A DNA stretch of 5,259 nt from Hyphomicrobiales bacterium (GCA_028279265.1 JANQOC010000433.1:1-5259), one strand, 5' to 3'; shown: positions 1-5,259, counted from the stretch's first letter. Numbers and translations are program-made. Notes: generated by a model from the letters alone, not told the origin.

Positions 1-89
1 AATACGTGAAGGGCGAAAGTGTCATCTCGGAACAATCACCTAACGAAGCCGGCGCGATTAGCGATATTGCTTCCGGTGGAGGTGGTTAA
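1..89 (+). CDS. 3' end of an unrecognised protein with a Gly-rich tail
   Basis: This is the C-terminal 28 codons of a gene that starts left of the window. The open frame begins at base 3 and ends with TAA at 87-89; the other two plus frames hit stops early (TGA at 7-9, TAA at 41-43). The visible tail is hydrophilic and ends in ISDIASGGGG, a flexible Gly-rich end with no domain signature. I do not recognise the family and offer no function. The main support for a real gene is context: a plus-strand intrinsic terminator sits about 50 bases downstream of the stop. It converges on the TRAP operon and is probably unrelated to it. Confidence 0.6.
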   Translation, partial: YVKGESVISEQSPNEAGAISDIASGGGG

Positions 90-103
90 TCTCTGCTTAC
101 AAC

Positions 104-123
104 CTATCCGTAATTATGGATAG
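104..123 (+). other. small hairpin in the 3' untranslated region of the left gene
   Basis: CTATCC at 104-109 pairs with GGATAG at 118-123. A G-U and a T-A pair can extend this inward to an 8-bp stem with an AATT loop. No T-run follows, so it is not a terminator itself. It lies between the stop codon of the left gene and the strong terminator at 140-176, and may protect the transcript end or be incidental. Confidence 0.35.
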
Positions 124-139
124 TACTGAATGTTGGAAA

Positions 140-176
140 CCCGGTTCGATGACAATCGAACCGGGATTTTTCTTTT
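140..176 (+). terminator. strong intrinsic terminator of the left plus-strand gene
   Basis: A perfect 11-bp stem pairs CCCGGTTCGAT (140-150) with ATCGAACCGGG (155-165) around a GACA tetraloop. It is followed by a T-rich tract (167-176, TTTTTCTTTT). This is a textbook Rho-independent terminator for transcription from the left. Read on the minus strand the stem is followed by only three T, so it should act poorly in the other direction. Confidence 0.92.
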
Positions 177-213
177 GATAATTATACAGCTGATGATTAT
201 TCCGCAGTCGAGC

Positions 214-241
214 AAAAAGCCGGGGGCCGGGGAACCGGCTT
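214..241 (-). terminator. intrinsic terminator of the TRAP operon, overlapping the permease stop
   Basis: On the minus strand AAGCCGG (241-235) pairs with CCGGCTT (223-217) around an 11-base GC-rich loop. The stem runs directly into a T5 stretch (218-214) and then GCTCG. The 5' arm begins inside the TAA stop codon of the permease gene (242-240). A short GC-rich stem plus T-run right at the end of the last gene fits a Rho-independent terminator. The loop is longer than usual and the T-run short, so efficiency may be moderate. Confidence 0.6.
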
Positions 242-2732
242 ACTCTGCAGGTTTTGCTTGAGCGGGAGATCGCCGCATGCGCTGCAAAACGAATGTTCCC
301 ACAAGAAGCGCAATCCCGACGATATAAGTCTGGTAGCGGAAATCCCCCTCCCAGGACAAAACGAAATTTATGAAACGCCCCAGCGGCAGCAGCAGACAGG
401 CTGCGGCAACGCACAGGAAGAGCCGTTCCGTGAAATTTGTCAGTTTAAACGTGTGCCCCTCAAGAAAGGTAGCCCAGGCGAGAATACCAAAGATGCTGGC
501 AATGACTGTGATGGCGATATCAAAACGCGTTCCGTCCAGCAGAATGGGGGTATAGACAAACATAAACGGCATTATGAAAATCATAGATGCCAACTTGACG
601 GACTCCGTCCCTGTTTTTACAGGATCCGACTTGGCAATGGCGCTCGCTGCATAGGCGGCCAGGGCAACAGGAGGTGTTACCGCACTCACAACAGCGACCC
701 AGTAGCAGATAAGGTGGGCCGCCAGGGTCGGCACCCCGAGATTGGTCAGGGCCGCGACACTGAAAATCACCAGGATCACGTAACTCGCAACGATCGGCAG
801 CCCCATTCCGACAACATATCCGGCGACGATAACCCAGAAAATTGTGAGCGGCAGAAGGCCGAAACTCAGCTCGATGAGCACTGCGGAAATGCGACCGGGA
901 AGGTCACTTTGTGTGGCACTTGACAGCAATATCCCCAAAACCCCAGCGATACAGCCTATAACCAGCGTATTGCGGGCCCCGGCTTCCAGAGACGCCCAAA
1001 TAACGCGGATGAGTTCCGCTAACAGAATTCTGAGATTTTTGAACATTTGCGGTCCGGAGATCAGGACCGGGTTTTCTTCGATGTCAACGCATTGTGTTTC
1101 CTTATTGAAGCCGGCAAGAACGACTTCACCGAGTTTAAGAGCGATATAGCAGGCCGTGGTCCAAAGGATCGCATCTCCATAGTTGAGCCCTCTCAGTGTA
1201 TCTGCGAACCAGTTAAACGGAGCACCAACCTGGAGGCCGAAAAAATAGGCGAATATGCCAAACAATATTGAAATTCCAAGAAATGGTTTTCCGACTTTTT
1301 GTGACCAGGGCGTCGTAATTTCGTTCAGCAAATCTGCCGTTTTCAGCATGATGATCAGGCAGATTGTTTTCACGGCGGCAAGAAAAGCCGAATCGCCAAT
1401 CACCAGGTAGTAGACCATGAACGGCACGGGCAGGAGCAGAGGCAGGCGCGGTAAGATCCTGGTCCATGACGGCAGCTCTTCAACGGGAACACCATGCAAG
1501 CCCTGCTTAACGGCACGCAGATATACAATGAGACCAACGGAGAGGTAGTAGAAGAGCGCCGGGATCAACGCGATCTTGATCACTTCGAAGTAGCTGACTT
1601 CCGTGAGTTGAGCGAGCAGAAATGCACCGGCTCCCATGATCGGCGGCATGTAAGCGCCCCCCGTTGAGGCTGAAGCCTCGACAGCACCGGCGAATTCAGG
1701 GCGATACCCGACCCTTTTCATGAGCGGAATTGTGAAGGTGCCGGTTGTCACGACATTGGCAATGCCGCTTCCGGAAATCATACCGAACAGTCCGCTGCTG
1801 GTGACTGCCGCCAGTCCCGGACCGCCGGTCCGTGCACCGGTAATCCTGTAAGTCGTATCGATAAACAAAGCGCCAAGTCCGGTCTTTTCCAGAAAGGCGC
1901 CGACAATGACAAAAATGACGACAAAAGTTGCAAAGACGTTGATGATCAGTCCGGTCATGCCGTCGGATGCCAGCATCAGGAATTCCATGACACGATCAAG
2001 TCTGTACCCCTGATGCTCGAAAAGGCCCGGTGCGTTTTGAGCGACTATTTCAAATGAGTAAATGAAAAACACGAGACCGATTACAGGTATTATCGGGCCG
2101 ACAACCCGTCGCGCAATTTCAAAACTTACGGTAGCCAGCAAGCCGGAATAAATCACGACTTCCACAGGCACCGGACTGCCGATTCTTTCCGTCAGTTCCA
2201 GATTGTTCAGCACCCACCACACGATTGGCACTATGGCGGCGACGAGATAGAGCCAGTCCGTAAAAATCAGGCCGTTGGGAATTGACTTTCGGGTCGCGTC
2301 TCTCCAATAGAGCACGATACCCAGTGCCGCCCCAACAAGAGCGATGACCCATACTGTCGGGGTTACGAAATTTTTCCAAAGCTCGGTTCCATCGAGCAAG
2401 TGCCAGTAGATCAGAACCGCATACAAACAGCACATAATGGCCATGGAAACGAGGGCCATGAACTCGTCGAGAATGACGCTGCCTTCTCGAATGGATTTTT
2501 GCCGCGACTTAAAGACCAGGATTGTAAGAACCGCGACCCCCAACATGAATGCGCCCTTGAATATCTCGGCAACGGGTGGGCCAAAAAAGGATATGTGTAT
2601 AAAGAAATATGAAAATGAAACGGATACGAGCGATACAATGATGCGCAACGGCCCTTCAATTTTTCGCGGTTGGGTCATTTCGTCTGAAATGAGGCCAATT
2701 TTCCGAAGCGCTTTAAATAAATTGCCGGCCAT
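240..2732 (-). CDS. TRAP transporter fused 4TM/12TM permease (TAXI type, DctQM fusion)
   Basis: Inner-membrane permease of a tripartite ATP-independent periplasmic transporter. It should take substrate from the adjacent TAXI binding protein and import it using an ion gradient, usually Na+. At 830 residues it matches the fused 4TM/12TM family (TIGR02123 type), in which the small DctQ-like and large DctM-like subunits are one chain. Residues about 29-175 hold the DctQ-like hydrophobic helices; from about 190 on is the DctM-like part. Visible signatures are GMISGSGIANVVTTG (317-331), FTIPLMKRVGYRPEFAGAVE (333-352), STGGAYMPPIMGAGAF (356-371), GMGLPIVASYV (642-652), AAHLICYWVAVVSAVTPPVA (671-690) and a late PFMFVYTPILL (722-732). 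Around 600-620 and 646-649 it departs from the usual family wording (TGLG and PTTAAY are not kept). The ATG at 2732 gives the full family-like N-terminus, although its Shine-Dalgarno is weak (AGGCGA, about 9 bases upstream). Met19 has no better site. It is the second gene of the operon, 121 bases after the binding-protein gene. Confidence 0.96.
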   Translation of the reverse strand: MAGNLFKALRKIGLISDEMTQPRKIEGPLRIIVSLVSVSFSYFFIHISFFGPPVAEIFKGAFMLGVAVLTILVFKSRQKSIREGSVILDEFMALVSMAIMCCLYAVLIYWHLLDGTELWKNFVTPTVWVIALVGAALGIVLYWRDATRKSIPNGLIFTDWLYLVAAIVPIVWWVLNNLELTERIGSPVPVEVVIYSGLLATVSFEIARRVVGPIIPVIGLVFFIYSFEIVAQNAPGLFEHQGYRLDRVMEFLMLASDGMTGLIINVFATFVVIFVIVGAFLEKTGLGALFIDTTYRITGARTGGPGLAAVTSSGLFGMISGSGIANVVTTGTFTIPLMKRVGYRPEFAGAVEASASTGGAYMPPIMGAGAFLLAQLTEVSYFEVIKIALIPALFYYLSVGLIVYLRAVKQGLHGVPVEELPSWTRILPRLPLLLPVPFMVYYLVIGDSAFLAAVKTICLIIMLKTADLLNEITTPWSQKVGKPFLGISILFGIFAYFFGLQVGAPFNWFADTLRGLNYGDAILWTTACYIALKLGEVVLAGFNKETQCVDIEENPVLISGPQMFKNLRILLAELIRVIWASLEAGARNTLVIGCIAGVLGILLSSATQSDLPGRISAVLIELSFGLLPLTIFWVIVAGYVVGMGLPIVASYVILVIFSVAALTNLGVPTLAAHLICYWVAVVSAVTPPVALAAYAASAIAKSDPVKTGTESVKLASMIFIMPFMFVYTPILLDGTRFDIAITVIASIFGILAWATFLEGHTFKLTNFTERLFLCVAAACLLLPLGRFINFVLSWEGDFRYQTYIVGIALLVGTFVLQRMRRSPAQAKPAE

Positions 2733-2741
2733 TTTTTATTT

Positions 2742-2768
2742 TCGCCTATGCGTGATTATATCGCCTAT
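2742..2768 (-). repeat. direct repeat ATAGGCGA x2 flanking a TATAAT box
   Basis: Read on the minus strand, ATAGGCGA occurs at 2768-2761 and again at 2749-2742, a period of 19 bases. A perfect TATAAT lies between the copies (2760-2755). The second copy doubles as the only weak Shine-Dalgarno-like stretch before the permease start. There is no recognisable -35 hexamer 16-18 bases upstream of the TATAAT, so an internal promoter is possible but poorly supported. Spacing of roughly two helical turns would suit a regulator binding in tandem; chance is equally plausible for an 8-mer. Confidence 0.3.
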
Positions 2769-2779
2769 ATAAAGGGTCC

Positions 2780-2805
2780 GCGAACGGAATTTAGATTCCG
2801 TTCGC
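2780..2805 (-). other. intercistronic hairpin between binding-protein and permease genes
   Basis: Perfect 11-bp inverted repeat: GCGAACGGAAT (2780-2790) and ATTCCGTTCGC (2795-2805) around a 4-base loop. On the minus strand it follows the TAG stop of the binding-protein gene by about 48 bases and precedes the permease start by about 47 bases. The sequence after the stem (GGACCCTTTATATAGG) lacks a T-run, so it is not a standard terminator. Such hairpins after a binding-protein gene are known to shield its mRNA from 3' exonucleases, so the binding protein is made in excess of the membrane subunit. That role is inferred here. Confidence 0.7.
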
Positions 2806-2853
2806 TGCAATTAGAATTATTTTCAATGAGGTTAGCCGAAACCTGAGAGTGAT

Positions 2854-3843
2854 CTAATATCCTTTGACCACTTCAGTAGGCACATCGATTCCGCGCTCCT
2901 TCCAGTATTTCGCAGCCGCCGGGTGCACAAAAATCTTGTGCTCTTTGAGGGCGTTGAAATTCCCGCTTAGATCACGCCAATAGCGGGCTGTCTTGGTCAA
3001 CTGCTGCAGATTATCCGGCGCCGCAATGACCTTGAGCATATTATAAATGGAATCATCTGACATTTGCTTGTGGGCAATCCACCAGACGTCGTAGGCGATG
3101 GTGTCAGCCGGTGCGTCCATGCCTTTTACATCGGCCTGTTTGGGGATTGTGATCGGAACATAAAATTTATTGTCAGCGATGACCTTTTTTTGCTCCTCAG
3201 CCGTCATGGAAATATAACGAACGGGCTTGCTGATGGACAATTGCGTCAGTGCCGGAATCGTGAAAGGGGCTCCGGCGGAACAGAATACGTCGATTTGCCG
3301 ATCCCCGAGAGCCTGTGCGGCTTTCGCGAAGTTGGTATATCGAGCTTCAATTTGGTCAATTAAACCAAGTGACGTAAAAATATTCCTGCAGTTAACATGG
3401 CTACCCGTCCCTTTGGCGAGAAGGTTGACCACTTTGCCCTTCATGTCCGAGAATGACTTGATGGGGCTGTCTGCCAGCACAGCGATGATCTGAGTCTGTG
3501 CCCTGACATTCGCAACAATGCGAAAATCTTTGTTGGAACCGTCCTTGTCAAAAAGGCCGACACCATTCCAGGATTGCCAGACCTGCCCAATATGGCCCCA
3601 TGCGGTTGCGAACTCGCCCTGTCCGACGCGCCTAACATTAGCGACCGAACCCTGGGATGGGGAATATTGGAAATTCACCTTGCCTTTGAGTTTCTGGTTC
3701 AGGATTTGTGTCCCCGCGCTAATTGCCGGGTGCCAGCCACCGCCTGAAGGGCCGCCACCGAAACGATAACGCTCCTGGGCATTTGCCGTTGTCGCGAGGG
3801 CACAGGCTCCCGCAAGCAATATTAGGTGCTTCATTCGTATCAT
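2854..3843 (-). CDS. TAXI-family TRAP transporter periplasmic solute-binding protein
   Basis: Periplasmic receptor that binds the substrate and hands it to the fused permease encoded just downstream. The start is the ATG at 3843, preceded by a strong Shine-Dalgarno (GGGAGG at 3854-3849, 5-base spacer). This gives 329 residues, the usual TAXI length. A longer in-frame start at 3885 lacks a ribosome site and would spoil the signal peptide. Residues 1-22 are a signal peptide (MIRMK, then a hydrophobic run) with a likely signal-peptidase I cut after Ala-Asn-Ala, before QERYRF. TAXI hallmarks are FGGGPSGGGWHPAISAGTQI (28-47), SVANVRRVGQGEFATAWGHI (66-85), IKSFSDMKGKVVNLLAKGTG (128-147) and ALGDRQIDVFCSAGAPFTI (178-196). 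Only two cysteines remain in the mature protein (Cys152, Cys188), which might form a disulphide. Characterised TAXI ligands include glutamate and other carboxylates; the ligand here is not deducible. It is the first gene of the operon, transcribed away from the MLE-type enzyme. Confidence 0.95.
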   Translation of the reverse strand: MIRMKHLILLAGACALATTANAQERYRFGGGPSGGGWHPAISAGTQILNQKLKGKVNFQYSPSQGSVANVRRVGQGEFATAWGHIGQVWQSWNGVGLFDKDGSNKDFRIVANVRAQTQIIAVLADSPIKSFSDMKGKVVNLLAKGTGSHVNCRNIFTSLGLIDQIEARYTNFAKAAQALGDRQIDVFCSAGAPFTIPALTQLSISKPVRYISMTAEEQKKVIADNKFYVPITIPKQADVKGMDAPADTIAYDVWWIAHKQMSDDSIYNMLKVIAAPDNLQQLTKTARYWRDLSGNFNALKEHKIFVHPAAAKYWKERGIDVPTEVVKGY

Positions 3844-3848
3844 AAAAT

Positions 3849-3854
3849 CCTCCC
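3849..3854 (-). promoter_or_regulatory. Shine-Dalgarno site fixing the binding-protein start
   Basis: GGGAGG on the minus strand, with spacer ATTTT before the ATG at 3843-3841. It chooses this start over the in-frame ATG at 3885 (14 codons upstream) and the ATG at 3834, where the spacer would be 14 bases. It is much stronger than the site before the permease gene, in line with high binding-protein expression. Confidence 0.85.
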
Positions 3855-3887
3855 TGATTTTTGAGTAGATACTAAGTGCATGCATTG

Positions 3888-3903
3888 CAGCTAGATTATC
3901 CCA
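3888..3903 (-). promoter_or_regulatory. probable extended -10 promoter of the TRAP operon
   Basis: On the minus strand TGGGATAAT (3903-3895) is an extended -10 element (TGn followed by GATAAT, one mismatch to TATAAT). It would place the start of transcription near 3888, leaving a leader of about 45 bases. The -35 region 17-18 bases upstream (about 3918-3924) matches TTGACA poorly, as expected for an extended -10 or activator-dependent promoter. A palindrome TGCATGCA (3877-3884) lies just past the predicted start and could be an operator or chance. Confidence 0.45.
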
Positions 3904-3947
3904 TTTTTACAAATAAACTAGCCATTTCTAAGTCGCGCAAGTACATT

Positions 3948-3953
3948 TATAAT
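3948..3953 (+). promoter_or_regulatory. candidate -10 box (TATAAT) for the MLE-type gene
   Basis: A perfect TATAAT on the plus strand at 3948-3953, facing the enzyme gene. The best -35 at 16-17 bases spacing (TTCTAA at 3926-3931 or TTTCTA at 3925-3930) matches only about half the consensus. Transcription would start near 3960 and give a leader of roughly 148 bases containing the inverted repeat at 3995-4019 and the small ORF at 4070. The box overlaps the dyad at 3949-3963, so a protein bound there would block it. Confidence 0.35.
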
Positions 3954-3963
3954 TTGGGATTAT
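3949..3963. promoter_or_regulatory. LysR-type T-N11-A dyad (ATAAT-N5-ATTAT)
   Basis: ATAAT (3949-3953) and ATTAT (3959-3963) form a perfect interrupted palindrome with a 5-base centre. It contains the T-N11-A pattern (T3950, A3962) typical of LysR-family recognition sites. Its centre (3956) lies at about -68 from the predicted start of the TRAP operon, the usual place for a LysR activator recognition site. It also overlaps the candidate -10 of the divergent enzyme gene. No regulator gene is in the window, so the identity of the binder is inferred. In A+T-rich DNA a 5-bp dyad can also occur by chance. Confidence 0.4.
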
Positions 3964-3994
3964 GAAATTCGGTGTGTCATTCCATAAACCAGAA

Positions 3995-4019
3995 GATCGC
4001 ACATTGAAATATTGCGATC
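3995..4019. promoter_or_regulatory. inverted repeat GATCGCA-N11-TGCGATC
   Basis: Perfect 7-bp arms at 3995-4001 and 4013-4019, separated by 11 bases. As DNA this is a plausible operator for a dimeric regulator controlling the enzyme gene. As RNA it would be a weak stem-loop in the leader. TCATT (3977-3981) can pair with AATGA (4020-4024) to lengthen the stem across a bulge, and a T6 run follows at 4027-4032. A conditional attenuator is therefore conceivable, but the bulge and spacing are not those of a good terminator. Confidence 0.4.
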
Positions 4020-4069
4020 AATGATATTTTTTCGGAGCCAAAGCAGATAGGTTAATTTCCGGAAAGGAA

Positions 4070-4111
4070 ATGGCTGGAATAAAATTCAACACACAGGCAT
4101 GGTGGAAATGA
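4070..4111 (+). CDS. possible 13-codon leader peptide overlapping the MLE-type gene
   Basis: A small open frame starts at ATG 4070, preceded by a purine-rich GGAAAGGAA. It encodes MAGIKFNTQAWWK and ends in TGA at 4109-4111. Its stop overlaps the start of the enzyme gene as ATGA (4108-4111), the classic arrangement for translational coupling. The enzyme ATG has only a poor Shine-Dalgarno of its own (GGTGG placed too close). Two adjacent Trp codons lie just before the overlap. An open run of 13 codons arises easily by chance and the ribosome site is imperfectly spaced, so this is a suggestion only. Confidence 0.3.
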   Translation: MAGIKFNTQAWWK

Positions 4112-5259
4112 ATAAACCTCACGCAATAGATCATGAACTGGGCTCGGCGGACGAGTTCCTGCCCATACGTTCGGTGGATATCTTTCCCATATCCGTTCCG
4201 CTGAAAAAGTCCATGAAAATGGCTTCGAGCGAGATTGTCAGCGCTGAAAATCTTGTCGTGCGCATGGAAGCCGAGAATGGTGTTGTCGGCTGGGGAGAGG
4301 CCACGTTCGCACCGGCGATGACGGGAGATATTCTCACCGGGATGAGTTCCGCTGTTCGGGATCACCTGAAACCATTGCTTGTGGGGAAAAATGCCCTAAA
4401 TCGTGCCGGGCTCATGCATAGTGTGGATCGGGCGCTTGTTCACAATAGCGGGGCTAAGTGCGCCGTTGAACTTGCCCTAACGGATCTGGTCGGCCGGAAT
4501 TATCAAATTCCATTTTACGAACTCTTGGGCGGTGCCTTAAGAGATAGCGTCGAGCCTATGTGGCTCCTCGGCGGATCGACAATAGAAGAAACCGTAGATG
4601 AAGCTGTTGAGCAATATAGTCGCGGCTACAAGTTTCAGAAAATCAAGGTTGGTGTCAGTTCGGTCGAACAGGAGATAGAAACGACGTTGGCGGTGAGAAG
4701 TGCCCTGGGGCCAGAGGCCAAACTCTGTGCCGACGCCAATACGGGTTGGACGCAAAGTCAGGCCCTTCGATATCTGCGCGGTACCGGCAGAGCAGAACTC
4801 ATCTACCTGGAACAACCCCTGGCGGAACGCCAGATACATGGAATGGCTGCCTTGAACGCCACCGGCCTGGTGCCGATAGGCGGCGATGAATGCATAGGCG
4901 GCGGTGAAGACGTGCTCCGTTACGGTATGGAAAAAGCGATCTCCGGTGTGAACCTGAAGATCATAAAAGCGGGGGGAGCCGGACCGGTGATGAAAGCGGC
5001 CAAAATCTGCGAAGCTCTGGGGCTCTCCATTACACTCGCCGGCAAGGTGTCCGGAACAAGTATCTCTGCGGCGGCGGCCCTGGCGCTCGGATGCGCCGTA
5101 CCCAATCTGGATTGGGGGGTCAGTCTCACGCATATTTATCTCGCCGACGATATTGTAAAAAATCCCATCTCTATGCAGGACGGCAAAATAGACATCAGGA
5201 GAACGCCGGGCTTGGGCATCGAAGTCGATGAGCAGGCGTTGGAGAAATACACGGTCCAA
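4108..5259 (+). CDS. enolase-superfamily enzyme, muconate-lactonizing (MLE) subgroup, 3' end cut by window
   Basis: Cytoplasmic Mg-dependent enzyme that abstracts a proton next to a carboxylate; the subgroup includes cycloisomerases, dipeptide and amino-acid epimerases and dehydratases. The N-terminal lid domain (about 22-140) has GWGEATFAP (61-69) and ELLGGALRDS (138-147). The barrel carries the lysine pair K178-I-K180 (FQKIKVG), metal ligands D209 (ADAN), E235 (LEQPL) and D260 (GGDE), and K284 (NLKIIKAGG). Spacings of 29, 26, 25 and 24 residues equal those I recall for Pseudomonas CatB (K169, D198, E224, D249, K273). The C-terminal WGVSL (336-340) has Ser339 where CatB has Glu327 (WGTEL), so true muconate activity is doubtful. 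About 20 extra residues precede the usual start. The ATG at 4108 is preferred for its ATGA overlap with the leader ORF; an in-frame ATG at 4099 is an alternative. There are 384 codons without a stop, and PGLGIEVDEQALEKY shows the end is near. It is divergent from the TRAP operon, which probably supplies its substrate or a precursor. Confidence 0.93.
   Translation, partial: MNKPHAIDHELGSADEFLPIRSVDIFPISVPLKKSMKMASSEIVSAENLVVRMEAENGVVGWGEATFAPAMTGDILTGMSSAVRDHLKPLLVGKNALNRAGLMHSVDRALVHNSGAKCAVELALTDLVGRNYQIPFYELLGGALRDSVEPMWLLGGSTIEETVDEAVEQYSRGYKFQKIKVGVSSVEQEIETTLAVRSALGPEAKLCADANTGWTQSQALRYLRGTGRAELIYLEQPLAERQIHGMAALNATGLVPIGGDECIGGGEDVLRYGMEKAISGVNLKIIKAGGAGPVMKAAKICEALGLSITLAGKVSGTSISAAAALALGCAVPNLDWGVSLTHIYLADDIVKNPISMQDGKIDIRRTPGLGIEVDEQALEKYTVQ

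Noticed and set aside
97..414. 105-codon minus-strand frame crossing the permease end
   Set aside because: It overlaps the permease C-terminus in another frame and runs through both terminators; there is no plausible product.
258..923. 221-codon open frame on the plus strand
   Set aside because: It lies wholly antisense to the well-supported permease gene. Its translation is hydrophilic and low in recognisable motifs, as expected for the complement of a membrane protein gene.
3799..3816. Lipoprotein box around Cys14 of the binding protein
   Set aside because: The residues before the Cys read AGA without Leu at -3, and a better signal-peptidase I site (ANA before Gln) follows nine residues later.
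3841..3885. Longer start for the binding protein (ATG at 3885)
   Set aside because: It has no ribosome site, would overlap the predicted transcription start, and puts 14 polar residues before the signal peptide. The ATG at 3843 has a strong Shine-Dalgarno.
3890..3922. GCTAG...CTAGC inverted repeat flanking the operon -10 region
   Set aside because: The arms are only 5 bp with a 23-base gap, within chance expectation for A+T-rich intergenic DNA.
4056..4065. Palindrome TTTCCGGAAA upstream of the small leader ORF
   Set aside because: It is a 10-bp uninterrupted palindrome but isolated, and its right half is better explained as purine-rich ribosome-binding sequence. There is no second copy to suggest an operator.
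4537..5259. 240-codon open frame on the minus strand
   Set aside because: It is antisense to the MLE-subgroup gene, whose active-site residues are all in place. No domain is recognisable in the antisense product.
4108..5259. Naming the enzyme gene catB (muconate cycloisomerase)
   Set aside because: The subgroup framework fits, but Glu327 of CatB is Ser here and no aromatic catabolic genes are in view, so a specific symbol is not supported.

Overview
The window reads as a stretch of proteobacterial chromosome, most likely from an alphaproteobacterium. This is inferred from the TAXI-type TRAP transporter with a fused permease, the Gram-negative signal peptide, codon use of middling G+C and A+T-rich gene gaps. 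Nothing in the window fixes the taxon. There are no mobile elements, CRISPR arrays, tRNAs or rRNAs, and no gene-free stretch exceeds 300 bases.

Layout. Bases 1-89 hold the last 28 codons of an unrecognised plus-strand gene. Bases 90-239 form a convergent gap with a strong intrinsic terminator for that gene and a second, opposite one that overlaps the stop codon of the transporter operon. Bases 240-3843 (minus strand) are a two-gene operon. The first gene encodes a periplasmic TAXI solute-binding protein (329 residues, with signal peptide). The second encodes an 830-residue fused 4TM/12TM TRAP permease. The 121-base gap between them carries a perfect 11-bp hairpin. Bases 3844-4107 are a divergent control region of 264 bases. 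It contains a probable extended -10 promoter for the operon, a LysR-type T-N11-A dyad, a separate 7-bp inverted repeat and a possible 13-codon leader ORF. From 4108 to the right edge runs a plus-strand enolase-superfamily gene of the muconate-lactonizing (MLE) subgroup. It has 384 codons in the window and is probably only a few residues short of complete.

How the parts fit. The arrangement suggests a small uptake-and-use locus. The TAXI protein would capture an organic acid or amino-acid-like substrate in the periplasm, and the fused permease would import it on a sodium (or proton) gradient. The divergently transcribed MLE-subgroup enzyme would then epimerise, cycloisomerise or dehydrate it, or a metabolite of it. 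The enzyme keeps the KxK / D / E / D / K active-site framework. It has Ser where classical muconate cycloisomerase has a Glu near the C-terminus, so muconate is not a safe substrate call. The substrate cannot be read from the sequence. I found no clearly new type of system. The items most worth checking are the transporter-enzyme pairing, the altered catalytic position, the putative shared LysR operator and the overlapping leader ORF.
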